Source: Muribaculaceae bacterium
GTDB lineage: Bacteria; Bacteroidota; Bacteroidia; Bacteroidales; Muribaculaceae
Direction of reading: 5' to 3'
Length of the DNA: 37,143 nt
Assembly: GCA_023667285.1 (NCBI GenBank)
Contig: JAMPAK010000001.1
Span: 669,106-706,248, forward strand
The position numbers and the translations under genes were made by a program. Below are positions 24,368-33,063 of this stretch, in pieces. The stretch's first letter is position 1. Each line of letters starts with the position of its first letter. Under the pieces are notes generated by a model, which saw only the letters and a program-made list of their open reading frames with translations, searched no databases and was not told the DNA's origin.

Positions 24368-27300
24368 ATGAAACGCTACAATCTATATAACAATCTCCTC
24401 GGCTGGCTCTGCTTTCTGGTCGCTGCCGTGACCTACCTGCTCACCGTAGAGCCCACGGCCAGTTTCTGGGACTGTCCGGAATTCATCTCGCAGGGCTACA
24501 AACTTGAGGTGGGCCACCCGCCGGGCAACCCCATCTTTATGCTGGCTGCCCGCTTCTTTGTCAACTTTGCCTTTGGCGACGTCACCAAGGTGGCCCTCAT
24601 GGTCAACTCCATGTCGGCCCTCCTCTCTGCGGCCACCATACTGCTGCTCTTCTGGACCATCACCCATCTTGTGAAGCGTCTCATTGTCAAGGACGACGCC
24701 GAGAGTGTCACCGTCCGTCAGATGGTGGCCATCTTCGGCTCAGGCATCTGTGGCGCGCTTGCCTACACCTGGAGCGACACCTTCTGGTTCTCAGCCGTCG
24801 AGGGCGAGGTCTATGCCTTCTCCTCGTTCTGCACAGCCCTGGTGTTCTGGCTGATACTCAAGTGGGAAAACCGCGTCTCAGAGCCTCACAGCGACAAGTA
24901 TCTCATACTCATCGCCTATGTCATAGGCATCTCCATCGCTGTCCACCTGCTCAACCTCCTCTGCATCCCCGCCATCGGGCTTGTCATCTACTACCGCCTG
25001 TCCAAGAACGCCACCGCCACAGGCTCACTCATAGCGCTCTGCATCGCGGCAGCAGTGGTGGGCTTGATTCTCTATGGCCTTGTCCCCGGGTTCATCGAGG
25101 TGGCACAGTATATAGAGCTCTTTGCCGTCAACACCCTCGGCCTCCCCTATAATGTGGGTGTGCTGGTCTACGCCATCCTGGCTGTGGCCATCTTCATCTG
25201 GGCCATCCGGTCGCTCTATCTCCAGCGGTCGCTCAAGGCAATCCGCTGGAGTGTGCTGTTCACCATCCTCTTCTCAGGCATCCCCTTCATCGGCGACAAC
25301 ATGCTGATTCCGGTGGTCATCCTCGTAGCCGTGGCAGCATACCTATGGATGGCACCCAAACTCCCCGTCAGGATTCTCAACATCATTGTCACAGGCATCC
25401 TCGTCATCTTCGCAGGCTACTCGAGCTACGCACTGCTGCTCATCCGCTCGAACGCCAATCCCCCCATGAATCAGAATGCTCCTGACAATGTCTTCTCGCT
25501 CGCCTCTTATCTGAACCGCGAGCAATATGGCGAGCGCCCCCTCTTCTATGGCCAGACCCACAACTCATCGGTGGTCTATGTGGCCGACACTCGCACCGGG
25601 CAGACCTCTCCGCTCTATGAGGAAGGCGCCCCCCAATATGCCAAGGTCGTCAAGACATCTCCCGACGAGAAGGACCGCTACATCCTCACAGGCTACAAGA
25701 AGGAGTACACCATGACCCCCGAGCTCGACATCCTCTTCCCGCGCATCTACAGCGGCGCACATGCCCAGGCATATTCCGACTGGATCGGTGGCCTACAGGG
25801 GCGCCCTGTCCAGGCCACACAGTATGTCGACGAGAACGGCAACGTCCTCCAGTATGCCAACCGCATAGTCCCCACCCAGAGCGAGAACATGAGATTCTTC
25901 CTCGCCTACCAGCTCAACCACATGTACTGGCGATACTTCATGTGGAACTTTGCCGGTCGACAGAATGACATACAGGGCAACGGCGAGGTCAACCATGGCA
26001 ACTGGATCTCCGGAATCCCATTCATCGACAATCCTCGTCTGGGCGACCAGAGTCTCCTCCCGGCCGACGAGGGTCGCGACAACCCCGGCCACAACGTCTT
26101 CTACATGATGCCCCTCATCCTCGGCATTATAGGCCTCCTCTGGCAGGCATTCGTCTCCAAGCGTGGCATAGAGCAGTTCTGGGTGGTGTTCTTCCTCTTC
26201 TTCATGACAGGAATAGCCATAGTCCTCTACCTTAACCAGACACCCTCACAGGTACGCGAGCGCGACTATGCCTTCGCAGGCTCATTCTATGCCTTTGCCA
26301 TATGGATCGGCATGGGAGTCGCAGCCATTGCAAACCTTCTCACTGTCTGGCTCTCAAAGCGTAAGAAGACCGAGACGACCGCCGACTCCATCCCCGCCCT
26401 TATTGTGGCCTCTGTGATAGGGCTCTTCGTGCCGCTGCAGATGGTGTCACAGACCTGGGATGACCACGACCGCTCCGGCCGATATGCCGCTCGAGACTTC
26501 GGCATGAACTACCTCAACTCCCTCGACGAGAACGCCATCATCTTCACCAACGGCGACAACGACACCTTCCCCCTCTGGTATGCACAGGAGGTTGAGGGCG
26601 AGCGCACGGACGTCCGCGTGGTCAACCTCAGCTACCTCACCACCGACTGGTATGCCAACCAGATGCGCCACCCCTCATATGAGGCCGCAGGCATACAGAC
26701 CCTCGGAAAGCCTGAGGACTACTCATATGACCGCATGAACTTCACATACTTCGCCGCGGACGCTGACACGGTCCCCACCAACGTCTTCGCATCCCTGCGT
26801 CAGGTCTACGATCCCTCTTCGAGCAACAACCGCTGGGGCGCACCCATGATGAAGCATCCCAACATGTTTATCCCCGTCGACCTCAGCGAGGCCGTCAAGT
26901 CCGGCCGCATCACAGCCGAAGAGGCCCAGACCCGCGCCGACGCTGTCATCGAGGCAAACATGGAGTATGACCCGGGCTCGATGAAACACGGCGGCATGAC
27001 CCTGAGCCAGATTCTCTCGCTCGACATGCTCGCCACAAGCATCAAGAACGGCTGGGACCGCCCCATCTACTTTGCCGGAACCGTCCCCTCCGAATATTAT
27101 CTCGGCCTGCAGCCCTACATGCGCTCCACAGGCATGGCCTATGAGATAGTGCCCATCTTCCACCCTGAAAACTCCGAGCGAGACATCGTGGCCGTCAACA
27201 CCGACAAGGCTTACCGCAACATCACCGAGCGTTTCCGCTGGGGTGGCCTCGACAAGGTCACAGAGCCGGGACAGATATATCTCGACGAGACAGTGCGCCG

Positions 27301-27835
27301 CATGGTCACCACCACCCGCTCCTATATCCTCGATACAGCCACAGCACTTGTCAACGAGGCCGTGGAGGTAGAGCGTATCAGCCCCGACAGCGTCGGCGCT
27401 ACGGAGTCCGCTGCCCTCGAGGCATTCAAGCAGGACCGCTACACCAAGGCAGCCAACCTCCTCTCGCTCATGGAGGAGAAACTCCCTGAGGCCGCCGCGC
27501 CCTACAACATCCAGATTCCTCAGAAGATGGCCCAGATATACGGCCGTCTTGGAGAGGTGCTGGGCCGCAAGGACTACTCACAGCGCGCCCTCGACATTAT
27601 GCACAAAGAAATCATGCGCTACGCCGAGAAGGTCCGCTACAGCCACAGTCTCTCCCCCGCCCAACACAACACCCTGCAGCAGACCGACCTCTACATCGAG
27701 GTCTACTACATCCCCGAGCTCCTTCAGGACTATCTTGACCTGGGCGGCAATGCTGACCAGATCACACGCGAGCTGCTCGACTTCGGCCTCGACCTGCAGC
27801 GTGTGCTCGAGGACCCTCGCAGAGCCTATAAATAA
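24368..27835 (+). CDS. DUF2723 large membrane protein (GT-C glycosyltransferase-like)
   Basis: 1155 residues. The N-terminus carries the DUF2723 signature: TVEPTASFWDCPEFI, then LEVGHPPGNPIFMLAARFF, with an acidic Trp-Asp loop after the first helix as in GT-C enzymes. About 13-15 helices follow to ~690, then a soluble extracytoplasmic region with GDNDTFPLWYAQEVEG and a C-terminal helical part (~980-1155). The eukaryotic relative TMEM260 is a protein O-mannosyltransferase, so a lipid-linked-sugar-dependent glycosyltransferase is plausible; substrate unknown. A copy of this family is common in Bacteroidetes. It starts 9 bp after trpS. Confidence 0.88.
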   Translation: MKRYNLYNNLLGWLCFLVAAVTYLLTVEPTASFWDCPEFISQGYKLEVGHPPGNPIFMLAARFFVNFAFGDVTKVALMVNSMSALLSAATILLLFWTITHLVKRLIVKDDAESVTVRQMVAIFGSGICGALAYTWSDTFWFSAVEGEVYAFSSFCTALVFWLILKWENRVSEPHSDKYLILIAYVIGISIAVHLLNLLCIPAIGLVIYYRLSKNATATGSLIALCIAAAVVGLILYGLVPGFIEVAQYIELFAVNTLGLPYNVGVLVYAILAVAIFIWAIRSLYLQRSLKAIRWSVLFTILFSGIPFIGDNMLIPVVILVAVAAYLWMAPKLPVRILNIIVTGILVIFAGYSSYALLLIRSNANPPMNQNAPDNVFSLASYLNREQYGERPLFYGQTHNSSVVYVADTRTGQTSPLYEEGAPQYAKVVKTSPDEKDRYILTGYKKEYTMTPELDILFPRIYSGAHAQAYSDWIGGLQGRPVQATQYVDENGNVLQYANRIVPTQSENMRFFLAYQLNHMYWRYFMWNFAGRQNDIQGNGEVNHGNWISGIPFIDNPRLGDQSLLPADEGRDNPGHNVFYMMPLILGIIGLLWQAFVSKRGIEQFWVVFFLFFMTGIAIVLYLNQTPSQVRERDYAFAGSFYAFAIWIGMGVAAIANLLTVWLSKRKKTETTADSIPALIVASVIGLFVPLQMVSQTWDDHDRSGRYAARDFGMNYLNSLDENAIIFTNGDNDTFPLWYAQEVEGERTDVRVVNLSYLTTDWYANQMRHPSYEAAGIQTLGKPEDYSYDRMNFTYFAADADTVPTNVFASLRQVYDPSSSNNRWGAPMMKHPNMFIPVDLSEAVKSGRITAEEAQTRADAVIEANMEYDPGSMKHGGMTLSQILSLDMLATSIKNGWDRPIYFAGTVPSEYYLGLQPYMRSTGMAYEIVPIFHPENSERDIVAVNTDKAYRNITERFRWGGLDKVTEPGQIYLDETVRRMVTTTRSYILDTATALVNEAVEVERISPDSVGATESAALEAFKQDRYTKAANLLSLMEEKLPEAAAPYNIQIPQKMAQIYGRLGEVLGRKDYSQRALDIMHKEIMRYAEKVRYSHSLSPAQHNTLQQTDLYIEVYYIPELLQDYLDLGGNADQITRELLDFGLDLQRVLEDPRRAYK

Positions 27836-27858
27836 CACCCAGCAACCACCATCCGCAA

Positions 27859-28980
27859 ATGGAAAACAGAAAACTCCGCGTGGGCATAACCCACGGCGAC
27901 ATCAACGGAATCTCATATGAGGTGCTTCTCAAAGCCCTCGAGAATCCAGGCATAGCCGAGATGTGTACCCCCGTGGTCTACGGCTCCGCCAAGGTGGCCT
28001 CCTTCTGGCGCAAGGCCATCAAGGACCTCCCGGAGGTGAAGTTCACCACCATCGAGAGCGCTGCCGACGTCGACCCGGCCCAGCCCCGCACATATATTAT
28101 AAACGTCATTCCTGAGGATACCCCCGTCAACCCCGGAGAACCCACCAAGAGCGCCGGCACCGCGGCTCTCGCAGCCCTCGACCGCGCCACGGCCGACCTG
28201 CGCGACGGCCTCATCGACGTCCTCGTAACCTGCCCCATCAACAAAGCCGCCATCCACGGGGAGGAATTCGCCTTCCCCGGCCACACCGAGTATCTCGAGG
28301 CGCGTCTCGGCGCCGACGGCGACAAGGCCATGATGATAATGGCCTCCGAGAATCTCCGAGTGGCCCTCGTCACCATCCACACCCCCCTGGCCGACGTTAA
28401 GGAGGGTGTCACAGTCGAGTCTGTCCGCTCATCCATCGAAGCCCTCAACCGCTCCCTTGTCAACGACTTCGGCGTCCATGCCCCGCGCATAGCCGTGCTC
28501 GGACTCAACCCCCATGCCGGCGACGGCGGCGTCATCGGCTCCGAGGAGACCGACATCATCGCCCCGGCCATCGCCGAGGCTTACAAGAAGAAGATTCTCG
28601 CCTTCGGCCCCTATCCAGCCGATGGATTCTTTGCCGGAGGAGGCTACAAGAAGTTTGACGGCATCCTGGCCATGTATCACGACCAGGGCCTCACCCCCTT
28701 CAAGCTCCTGGCCCTCGACGGCGGCATCAACTTCACATCCGGGCTCCCCTATGTCCGCACTTCTCCCGACCATGGGACCGCCTACGACATAGCCGGACGC
28801 GGCGACGCTGACCCACAGTCGCTCCGCGAGGCCATATATGCCGCCATCGACATCTATCACAACCGCATCCGCGAGGCACAGGCCACTGCCAACCCCCTGC
28901 GCAAGCAGAACTTCGACCGCGGCAGCGACCGTGTCCCCCGCGAGAAGAAAGAGAAAAAAGAGCCGGAAACAACCGCATAA
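27859..28980 (+). CDS. pdxA: 4-hydroxythreonine-4-phosphate dehydrogenase
   Basis: 373 residues. It oxidises 4-phosphohydroxy-L-threonine in pyridoxal-5'-phosphate synthesis (DXP-dependent route). Family motifs: ITHGDINGISYE at the N-terminus, TCPINKAAIHG, FPGHTEYLEARLG, GLNPHAGDGG, and the block from MYHDQGLTPFK to SPDHGTAYDIAG, which supply the metal-binding histidines. The C-terminal ~25 residues are a basic/acidic tail beyond the E. coli length. Its position ahead of lipid-head-group genes is not obviously functional and may only reflect a shared operon. Confidence 0.95.
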   Translation: MENRKLRVGITHGDINGISYEVLLKALENPGIAEMCTPVVYGSAKVASFWRKAIKDLPEVKFTTIESAADVDPAQPRTYIINVIPEDTPVNPGEPTKSAGTAALAALDRATADLRDGLIDVLVTCPINKAAIHGEEFAFPGHTEYLEARLGADGDKAMMIMASENLRVALVTIHTPLADVKEGVTVESVRSSIEALNRSLVNDFGVHAPRIAVLGLNPHAGDGGVIGSEETDIIAPAIAEAYKKKILAFGPYPADGFFAGGGYKKFDGILAMYHDQGLTPFKLLALDGGINFTSGLPYVRTSPDHGTAYDIAGRGDADPQSLREAIYAAIDIYHNRIREAQATANPLRKQNFDRGSDRVPREKKEKKEPETTA

Positions 28981-28993
28981 ATCCCTCAGCCAG

Positions 28994-29830
28994 ATGTCGT
29001 CCATAAAGATTGCAGCCATCCTCCGCGCCGCCGCCTACTCTCCAAACCACATAGGCAACGACGCCGCCATCCTCAACCTCACGTGCGAGCAGCTGCGCAA
29101 ACGCGGATGCGAGGTCAAGACCTATTCCGAGGAACAGCTCATAGCCGGCGCAGTCACTGAGACAAACATCATCCACATGTGTCGCGACCGCCGCTCATTC
29201 CCCATCCTTCAGGCCAAGGAAGACGCCGGCGCCCTTGTGGTCAACTCTGCTTATGGCGTCGAGAACTGTGTCCGCGAGCGCATGGCCCGCATCCTCATCG
29301 GCTCCGGCATCCCTTATCCCGAGAGCATCATGGTCGACACCAACCAGACCGTCGTTAGCCGCCTGGACGCCATGGGCATATCCCGCGCATGGATTAAGAA
29401 AGGGGAGATGTATGCCATGCACAAGGAAGACGTCACCTACGTGCGCCACTCCCGCGAGGCTCAGGAGATGCTTCAGGAATACTTCCTGCGTGGCATCCGC
29501 CGCGCTGTCATCAACCGCCACCTCGACGGTGTCAAACTGAAGTTCTATGGCGTGGCAGGCACTCCCTGGTTCTACCATTCCTTCCCGCTGATGACACCCC
29601 CCGAGGGCCCCGGCCCCGAGGGATTTGACCTCGACGAGTTCATGTCCACATGCAACCGCGCCGCAGACACCCTCGACATCATGGTCTATGGAGGGGACGC
29701 CATTGTCCACGATGACGGCTCCTTCACAATCATCGACATCAACGACTGGCCCACATTTGCCCCATGCCGGGCTGAGGCCTCGGCCGTCATAGCCCGCGCA
29801 GTGCTTGCCCTCATCAAGGCCCGCGGCTGA
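28994..29830 (+). CDS. ATP-grasp-like protein of unknown substrate
   Basis: 278 residues from ATG 28994, 13 bp after pdxA; the open frame extends further upstream but only inside pdxA. It reads as a compact ATP-grasp enzyme: N-terminal Rossmann-like domain (KIAAILRAAAYSPNHIGNDAAIL), central nucleotide-binding lysine strand (RAWIKKGEMYAMHKEDV), then VKLKFYGVAG and a metal-site end YGGDAIVHDDG...IIDINDWPTFAPCR, where Asp and Asn of DIND would bind Mg-ATP. The D-x-N-x-x-P ending recalls inositol polyphosphate (ITPK-like) kinases and RimK-type ligases. Given adjacent lipid head-group transferases, phosphorylation of, or ligation to, an inositol-like polar group is an inference. No close named family recognised. 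Confidence 0.75.
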   Translation: MSSIKIAAILRAAAYSPNHIGNDAAILNLTCEQLRKRGCEVKTYSEEQLIAGAVTETNIIHMCRDRRSFPILQAKEDAGALVVNSAYGVENCVRERMARILIGSGIPYPESIMVDTNQTVVSRLDAMGISRAWIKKGEMYAMHKEDVTYVRHSREAQEMLQEYFLRGIRRAVINRHLDGVKLKFYGVAGTPWFYHSFPLMTPPEGPGPEGFDLDEFMSTCNRAADTLDIMVYGGDAIVHDDGSFTIIDINDWPTFAPCRAEASAVIARAVLALIKARG

Positions 29831-29875
29831 GAGCCACATCCCTCAAGCGTAACTACACCCACCAACCACCATATC

Positions 29876-30418
29876 ATGAACATCAAATTCAGCAGACTCA
29901 AAGACCGGTTTGTCAATGGCGGCGACATTGTCACCACCTTCCTCCGCTCATCCGTGTCATCGCAGATTGCGTCATGGCTCGACATGGGCACCGGATTCCT
30001 CCTCTTTGCCTTCTGCCACCTTGCCCCATGGCTCTCCACCGGCATCGGCGCCGTGGTCGGAGGGGTCGTGAACTGCTGCATCAACTATCGCTTCACATTT
30101 CACGCCTCATCAGTCCCCGTAAAGGCCGTCGCCGTCAAGTATCTCATGATATGGCTTGGCTCCCTGGTGCTAAACGTCAACGGCACACAGGCAATCTACT
30201 ACCTTCTGCAGCATCTCCCCTTCCTGGAGGAGTTAGGATTCAGACCCAACGGCTACTATGCCGCTGCCCGTCTCAGCGTCTCACTCATAGTCTCACTCTT
30301 CTGGAACTTCCTGCTGCAGAAAAACTTCGTCTACCGCAACACCCGCTTCGACCCCTACGCCATCCGCCTGGTCAACGCCATCATCCGCACAAAAGACCCA
30401 AGGAAGTCAGAACTCTGA
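29876..30418 (+). CDS. GtrA-family membrane protein
   Basis: 180 residues with four predicted transmembrane helices (SQIASWLDMGTGFLLFAF, GIGAVVGGVVNCCINYRFTF, KYLMIWLGSLVLNVNGTQAIYYLL, AARLSVSLIVSLFWNFLLQ) and the family ending NFLLQKNFVYR. GtrA proteins move undecaprenyl-phosphate-linked sugars across the inner membrane or assist the polyprenyl-sugar synthases. Here it lies between the ATP-grasp gene and a CDP-alcohol phosphatidyltransferase, without an adjacent GtrB; the GT2 at 8635 is a possible distant partner. The charged N-terminus (KFSRLKDRFVNGGD) is cytoplasmic. Confidence 0.88.
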   Translation: MNIKFSRLKDRFVNGGDIVTTFLRSSVSSQIASWLDMGTGFLLFAFCHLAPWLSTGIGAVVGGVVNCCINYRFTFHASSVPVKAVAVKYLMIWLGSLVLNVNGTQAIYYLLQHLPFLEELGFRPNGYYAAARLSVSLIVSLFWNFLLQKNFVYRNTRFDPYAIRLVNAIIRTKDPRKSEL

Positions 30419-30482
30419 ACACACCCCCACCACATAATAAAAAACGTTAACCATTAACCCGACAAACGATACCTAAATAATT

Positions 30483-31202
30483 ATGCCCCAGTCAGACATG
30501 GCACTCAATAACGCCCCATCATCCACATTCAAGCGCATGCGCGACGCCCTCCAGCAGGCCATCTACTGCGTCATCAACCCCTTTGTGCGCCTCCTCATCA
30601 AGATAGGCGTTACCCCCAACATGGTCACAACCATTGGCCTCCTCGGCAACATCGCCGCCGCCGGCGTCTTCGTGTGGGCCGGCTACACAGGCTCTCCCCT
30701 CGACATGAACTACCCGCTCGTCACACTCGCTGGCGTCCTCATCATAGCCTTCTCTCTCTTCGACATGCTCGACGGCCAGGTGGCGCGCATCGGAGGGATG
30801 GTCTCCACATTCGGCGCGATGTATGACTCCGTCCTCGACCGCTACTGCGAGCTCTTCACCCTCGGGGGCATCTCATTCTACTTCATTCAGACCGGCCGCG
30901 TCGTGGCCGCCCTCATCACCTTCATAGCCCTCGTCGGCTCCATCATGGTAAGCTATGTCCGCGCCCGTGCCGAGGGTCTCGGACTCGAGTGCAAGATAGG
31001 GTTCATGCAGCGCCCTGAGCGAGTGGTGGTCACCGCCATCGGAGCCATCGCCACAGGCGTTGTGGGTCAGAACGTCAGCCCCGACACATTCGATGCCTCA
31101 TGGATTCTCATCTCAGCCATGACCATCATAGCCATCTTCGCCAACATCACCGCTTTTGCCCGCATCGGCCATGCTCGCAGACAACTCACAGGCCGCCGTT
31201 AA
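30483..31202 (+). CDS. CDP-alcohol phosphatidyltransferase (phosphatidylinositol-phosphate-synthase-like)
   Basis: 239 residues, about six membrane helices. The full canonical motif is present: D-M-L-DG-Q-V-AR, eight residues, G-AMY-D-SVL-D (all four aspartates). The enzyme displaces CMP from a CDP-alcohol such as CDP-diacylglycerol to form a phosphodiester head group. The adjacent PAP2/Aur1-like gene and the fused nucleotidyltransferase upstream favour inositol-1-phosphate as acceptor, as in the Bacteroides inositol-lipid locus (from memory); phosphatidylglycerophosphate or archaetidyl-type acceptors are not excluded. Its 3' end overlaps the next gene by 32 bp. Confidence 0.87.
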   Translation: MPQSDMALNNAPSSTFKRMRDALQQAIYCVINPFVRLLIKIGVTPNMVTTIGLLGNIAAAGVFVWAGYTGSPLDMNYPLVTLAGVLIIAFSLFDMLDGQVARIGGMVSTFGAMYDSVLDRYCELFTLGGISFYFIQTGRVVAALITFIALVGSIMVSYVRARAEGLGLECKIGFMQRPERVVVTAIGAIATGVVGQNVSPDTFDASWILISAMTIIAIFANITAFARIGHARRQLTGRR

Positions 31203-32133
31203 GCCCTGCCGCCTCCCCTCGCGCCGCGAGGGCACCGTCATCCTCATCTGCCTCCTGCTCTGGCTCGCAGTGACCGCCCTCTTCGTGGGGTTCCGCCCTG
31301 AGCACCTCTACATTGCCCTCTTCCTTGGGGTCATGCTCTTTGCCGCCTCAGCCACACGACGACTCGTGGTGGCTCTGCTCCCCTTCATTGTCTTCGGCAT
31401 CTCATACGACTGGATGAACATCCTCCCCAACTATGAGGTCAATCCCGTCGACATCCGCGGCCTCTATGAGGCTGAGAAAGCAGCGTTTGGAGTCACCGTC
31501 CAGGGCATCGTCCTCACCCCAAACGAGTGGTGGGCGCTTCATCAGTCGGCCATACTCGACTTCATGGCCGGATGCTTCTACCTCTGCTGGGTTCCCGTCC
31601 CCATCCTCTTCGGCCTGTGGCTTTATCTCGACCGCCAGTATGACGTCTATCTCCACTTCTCGCTAGTCTTCCTGCTGGTCAATCTCATAGGCTTCGCCCT
31701 CTACTATGTCCATCCCGCAGCCCCGCCGTGGTATGTCGACTCCTATGGCTTCGACTTCATCCCCGGGACTCATGGCGAGACCGCCGGCCTGAGCCGCTGG
31801 GACACCATGACCGGACTCACCATCTTCGACGGCCTCTACTCGCGCAACTCCAATGTCTTCGCCGCCTTTCCCTCACTCCATGCCGCCTATATGCTCGTGG
31901 CCACCATCTACTCCATGCGCGCCCGCTGCTCCTGGTGGCTGCGCGGTCTCTTCGCCTTCATTTGTCTGGGCATATGGTTCACGGCCGTCTACTCCTTCCA
32001 TCACTACATCATCGATGTCCTCGCAGGCATCAGCGTCACCATCATCGGCACCCTCCTCTTCGAGCAGGGCTTCATGCACATCACCCCGTTCCGCCGCTTT
32101 CTCAGCGCCTACAGCCGCTACATAGCCCGCTGA
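31171..32133 (+). CDS. PAP2/Aur1-like phosphotransferase (candidate inositol-phosphosphingolipid synthase)
   Basis: 320 residues, about seven transmembrane helices. The start ATG 31171 lies inside the upstream gene (an in-frame TTG at 31156 is the alternative). The PAP2_3 catalytic pattern is visible: FPSLHAAY (His237) and SFHHYIIDVLAG (His278, Asp282), the form found in Aur1 inositol-phosphorylceramide synthases rather than in ordinary PgpB phosphatases (PSGH). Such enzymes move phosphoinositol from phosphatidylinositol to ceramide on the periplasmic face. The neighbouring CDP-alcohol phosphatidyltransferase would supply the donor. Substrate remains an inference. Confidence 0.83.
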   Translation: MLADNSQAAVKPCRLPSRREGTVILICLLLWLAVTALFVGFRPEHLYIALFLGVMLFAASATRRLVVALLPFIVFGISYDWMNILPNYEVNPVDIRGLYEAEKAAFGVTVQGIVLTPNEWWALHQSAILDFMAGCFYLCWVPVPILFGLWLYLDRQYDVYLHFSLVFLLVNLIGFALYYVHPAAPPWYVDSYGFDFIPGTHGETAGLSRWDTMTGLTIFDGLYSRNSNVFAAFPSLHAAYMLVATIYSMRARCSWWLRGLFAFICLGIWFTAVYSFHHYIIDVLAGISVTIIGTLLFEQGFMHITPFRRFLSAYSRYIAR

Positions 32134-32165
32134 TTCTCTGCCCCCACTTTCTCCATATCTCATAA

Positions 32166-32197
32166 ACGGCGGTGACCTCTCAAAAGGCCACCGCCGT
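32166..32197. terminator. Hairpin between convergent genes
   Basis: A perfect 9-bp GC-rich stem (32166-32174 with 32189-32197), extendable by an inner CCT/AGG pairing, lies after the lipid gene cluster. T runs on either side are short, so strength is uncertain. Confidence 0.6.
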
Positions 32198-32225
32198 CCA
32201 TTCAGTTCACTTCATTTGACAAACC

Positions 32226-33059
32226 TCACTTCATAGAAATCTTCATTGTCGCGCCGCATCCTCTGAGGATATAGATTCCGGGAGCAGGAGCCTTGATTGT
32301 GGCCATGCCCGATTTGACTTTGGTCTCCGACACTAAAGAGCCGTCAATGGCATAGAGGCTCACAATCTGTCCCTCCTCAAGTCCGCTGGCACTCACAGTG
32401 CGATCAGCGACAACCACACTGGCTCCGGGCTTCTCAGTCTTGGCAATGCCCGACTCAGTTTTATAAACCGTCTTGCCATTGCTTATCACCTCGAGCAGTT
32501 TGCCTCCACCCCCGGCTTTGCCGAATCCTTCATTTTCCGTCACACCCATTACCGAGCCGATGCCCTTGATCCACACACCGCTGCCAAGAATCTCGTTGTT
32601 GTGGATAACATCCATCTTCATCGAGGGAAGACCCTGTTCCTCAGTAGGCCCTACATACACCATCTCGTTGGGATAGGATGACGCTGCTGACTTGTCGTTC
32701 CAGGGATAAGGGATGTTCCTTACTATGCACCGTTCATTTTCCTTAAGGCCGAAGTCATAGAGTAGCGCCCATGTGCCTGAGACATTGTCAGGAAGAAAAT
32801 ATACCTTCTCCCCATCAACTCGGATATATGTCGCAAGCCTCGTTGTCGTGGCATCATCATCGAGCATAATGTACATGGGTATGCATTTCATACCTGAGAA
32901 CTCAGTCTCAGCCTCAAGCCAAGTGGTCTCAATATGTTCATTTTTACCATCCCCCGTTCCATGTATCTCGGAAATCCACTTGGTCCCCGCCGTGAAATAG
33001 TTCTGTGCCCCCACACTCAGCGACACAGCAAGAAAAATCAAAATCGTAAATACTCTCAT
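32226..33059 (-). CDS. Secreted protein with T9SS-like C-terminal domain
   Basis: 277 residues. The signal peptide ends SVGAQ. The N-terminal domain (~20-185) carries a pattern seen in several Bacteroidales secreted proteins: a Trp-start strand (GTKWISEIHGTG), SGMKCIPMYIM, VDGEKVYFLPDN and LLYDFGLKENERC. The last ~70 residues (VSLYAIDGSLVSE, then GMATIKAPAPGIYILRG...MKISMK) match the Por secretion tail / T9SS type A sorting-domain pattern: a turn with Asp-Gly, a PGIYIL strand and a final basic strand. It lies 4 bp after the C10 protease gene and is surely co-transcribed. Function unknown; cargo protein or substrate-capture role possible. Confidence 0.75.
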   Translation of the reverse strand: MRVFTILIFLAVSLSVGAQNYFTAGTKWISEIHGTGDGKNEHIETTWLEAETEFSGMKCIPMYIMLDDDATTTRLATYIRVDGEKVYFLPDNVSGTWALLYDFGLKENERCIVRNIPYPWNDKSAASSYPNEMVYVGPTEEQGLPSMKMDVIHNNEILGSGVWIKGIGSVMGVTENEGFGKAGGGGKLLEVISNGKTVYKTESGIAKTEKPGASVVVADRTVSASGLEEGQIVSLYAIDGSLVSETKVKSGMATIKAPAPGIYILRGCGATMKISMK

Positions 33060-33063
33060 AATA

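Noticed and set aside
27978-28571. Long minus-strand frames opposite pdxA
   Set aside because: Antisense shadows of a strongly supported enzyme.
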